Assembly: GCA_951812945.1 (NCBI GenBank) | Contig: CATOTB010000001.1 | Coordinates: forward strand, 676,198-740,197 | DNA: 64,000 nt | Origin: Candidatus Dadabacteria bacterium | GTDB taxonomy: Bacteria; Desulfobacterota_D; UBA1144; Nemesobacterales; Nemesobacteraceae | Reading direction: 5' to 3' | Shown here: piece by piece, positions 62,338-64,000 of the stretch | Layout: each line of letters starts with the position of its first letter | Position numbering within the stretch: the first letter of the stretch is position 1 | Position numbers and translations under genes: made by a program | Notes under the pieces: model-generated | What the model saw: only the letters and a program-made list of their open reading frames with translations | Database searches by the model: none | What the model was told of the DNA's origin: nothing

Positions 62338-64000
62338 ATGTTGTTATCCGGGGACATTACAAGAACATCCATGCTTGTTTTCTGCGGAATGAGGTCGGCC
62401 GCAATGTCATTTTCTATTGTTGGCGTGCTTGTCCTCGTTCTGATTCTGGTCGGGTGTGGGAGCGACACCACACCTTCCCAATCTTCCGGTCCCGATAATC
62501 CCGCGCACAGAGGCCCTGATCCCGGAGACCCCCCTCCGATGGACACTGACCCCGCAGACCCCTTGCTCCAACCCGTGATACACACAACACGACTGGGTCA
62601 ATCCATTACTTTTAACATACAGGATGGTGACCCTCTGAACGACAAGATTCTGAGGCAACCCCAGCGGGGGACGGTGATTTTGAATGCCGACGGCTCCGTT
62701 ACCTACTCACCCGCGCCCGGGGCTATGGGAGAAGACAGCTTCGAAATTGAAATTAACGGAAAACCACGGGAGATCACCATTGACAACAACCTCGCTTATG
62801 AAGGCCAGATTGACGGCGGGATGAACTCCTTCGGCAACGTTGAAGTACTGTTAACGGGGGACGGAGTATTGGAGATCGCATCGCCGGACGCTTCCGGCAG
62901 GTTCAAGTTCTACGGGTTGCCGGACGGCGACTATGTTGTCAAGGTGCGGAAAGCGGGCTATACGTCATCGCTTGCCCGAGCTTTCAGCCTAAATATCGGG
63001 CAGCATGATCCTTTGCGTAATAGGATCGACCGATTTGTTCTGGAAGCGATCGATTCAGATACCTTTGTTTATCACTGGGAGGAAGATCAGAGTGCGGCCG
63101 GCTACGATTATGCTGCCCATGTGAACCAACCCGTGGTCGTGGAGTTTTTGGATGAGCGGGTTGAAGTAGTCGATGAGGCGTCAGCCAGCCAGCTCCATCA
63201 CGACTACAACATCTTGCTGGTCGATTCGCAAAGCGGTTCATGGACACAAGAGCATGCCTATCGCCTTCTGGAAACCATGAAGTCCATCCCGCAGAAGCGA
63301 CGGGATCCCTATGAGGAACAGAGTCTTCCCGCCAGCAAGTGGCTCCTCACTTCCGACCACTTGGAGGACGACATCCGGATTACGCATCATGAAGACGAAG
63401 ACTACAGGGCCGTTCTCATTTCCGAAGATGCCTTCGTCAATGCCAGCCCCCGGATCGCCAGGGTTGAAGGCAAGCGAGGCGTCTACTACTCACAACGTCT
63501 GCACCACGCGCTTGTGCGCTTCGTCACGGATAACGGTAGGAATGAAGCGGCGTACGAAGGGATTTTCCAGTCGCGTTACGGCGTCACGACCCGCATACAG
63601 GATTATGCCCAGCTCACCAGTTCCACCACTAGCGAGTCCGCGTCGCGCTTTCAGGAATTCCACCCAGAAGAGATCGTTCAATTGATCAACATGTTTGAGG
63701 AAATGCCCAAGGGGATGCACAAACTGCCTGAACTGCAGTATCTGGTGCGGCGCTTGGACGGCACGCCGCACCCTATATATTCTGATGCGCCTGCGGTGGC
63801 TTGGACCGATTACGGCTATATCGAGTTCATGGAAAGCGGCTTCATCAACTTTTCTGTTGCCTATGTCCATCGCCTCATCATTCACGAAAAGGCGCATTTC
63901 CTGTGGGCCCACCAGTTCGACGAGCAACTCAAGCAGGACTGGATCGAATTAGGCGGCTGGTACCACGACTCGGAAAGCTCCAGTCGCTGGTCGACGAGCA
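62338..64000 (+). CDS. Putative zinc-metalloprotease-like lipoprotein, 3' end beyond the window
   Basis: The frame is open from ATG 62338 to the window edge (554 codons seen). AAGAGGT (62326-62332) precedes the ATG; ATG 62389 is an alternative. A hydrophobic segment ends in the lipobox LILVGC (Cys40), then a Pro/Asp-rich linker (about 42-80). A cadherin- or VCBS-like beta segment follows (GTVILNADGSVTYSPAPGAM, about 113-132), then a carboxypeptidase-regulatory-like domain (about 160-215). A large unknown domain contains HEKAHFLWAH at about 516-525, an HExxH zinc-site motif. The MITE ends 19 bp before its start codon. I cannot assign a peptidase family. Confidence 0.65.
   Translation, partial: MLLSGDITRTSMLVFCGMRSAAMSFSIVGVLVLVLILVGCGSDTTPSQSSGPDNPAHRGPDPGDPPPMDTDPADPLLQPVIHTTRLGQSITFNIQDGDPLNDKILRQPQRGTVILNADGSVTYSPAPGAMGEDSFEIEINGKPREITIDNNLAYEGQIDGGMNSFGNVEVLLTGDGVLEIASPDASGRFKFYGLPDGDYVVKVRKAGYTSSLARAFSLNIGQHDPLRNRIDRFVLEAIDSDTFVYHWEEDQSAAGYDYAAHVNQPVVVEFLDERVEVVDEASASQLHHDYNILLVDSQSGSWTQEHAYRLLETMKSIPQKRRDPYEEQSLPASKWLLTSDHLEDDIRITHHEDEDYRAVLISEDAFVNASPRIARVEGKRGVYYSQRLHHALVRFVTDNGRNEAAYEGIFQSRYGVTTRIQDYAQLTSSTTSESASRFQEFHPEEIVQLINMFEEMPKGMHKLPELQYLVRRLDGTPHPIYSDAPAVAWTDYGYIEFMESGFINFSVAYVHRLIIHEKAHFLWAHQFDEQLKQDWIELGGWYHDSESSSRWSTS

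Overview
The window reads as a densely packed stretch of chromosome from a diderm (Gram-negative-type) bacterium of moderate GC content. It is mostly housekeeping and biosynthetic genes in short operons on both strands. Support for a diderm cell comes from lipoprotein signal peptides, a periplasmic DegQ-type protease, an Aap-type amino-acid importer and Lgt. CofG and CofH (coenzyme F420 deazaflavin synthesis), a Thi4-type thiazole synthase and a BadI/MenB-like hydratase point to an uncultured lineage rather than a familiar model phylum. I cannot place it more precisely from the sequence.

Layout. 0-10 kb (+): a TPR protein, aroQ, recJ, an SPFH protein, lgt, trkA (frameshifted), trkH, ribF, aroE and a small unknown gene. 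10-13 kb (-): an orphan branched-chain-type binding protein, a nitroreductase-like protein and def. 13-19 kb (+): a MatB-like acyl-CoA ligase, an FAD monooxygenase, and a coupled degQ-ridA-unknown set. 19-28 kb (-): thi4, the rpsF-rpsR-rplI operon with a good promoter and a probable S6:S18 leader, prs-rplY-pth-hppA, then a hydratase and an aldehyde dehydrogenase. 28-30 kb: a Cache-like surface protein and a frameshifted deoxyribosyltransferase. 30-34 kb (+): bioB-bioA-bioF. 34-40 kb: a Bmp-type lipoprotein, an LsrF-like aldolase with a zinc alcohol dehydrogenase, coaBC and ilvD. 40-46 kb (-): an amino-acid ABC importer whose permease and ATPase genes lie between two copies of the binding-protein gene. 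46-55 kb (-): metG, vapBC, holB, a large FAD/Fe-S dehydrogenase, cofH and cofG. 55-64 kb (+): a multidomain surface protein, acs, an RsuA/RluB-type pseudouridine synthase, tmk (frameshifted), two small membrane proteins (-), a 441-bp MITE-like element and the start of a lipoprotein with an HExxH motif.

The most unusual points are as follows. (1) A non-autonomous mobile element with 24-bp terminal inverted repeats and a perfect 8-bp target duplication sits 12 bp upstream of a lipoprotein gene and carries an outward promoter-like sequence. (2) bioB and aapM both lack ATG, GTG or TTG where homologous protein sequence begins, and each has an AUA codon 7-8 nt after a Shine-Dalgarno sequence. (3) Two surface proteins, 25 kb apart, each have two Cache-like domains followed by a Gly-Cys/transmembrane/Arg C-terminal sorting signal. 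One of them also carries a Spondin_N domain. (4) The bacterial Thi4 has a cysteine where the suicidal eukaryotic enzymes keep their sulfur-donor cysteine. (5) Three genes (trkA, a deoxyribosyltransferase and tmk) are each broken by what looks like one base. Because tmk is normally essential, sequencing error, recoding or a second copy elsewhere must be considered.
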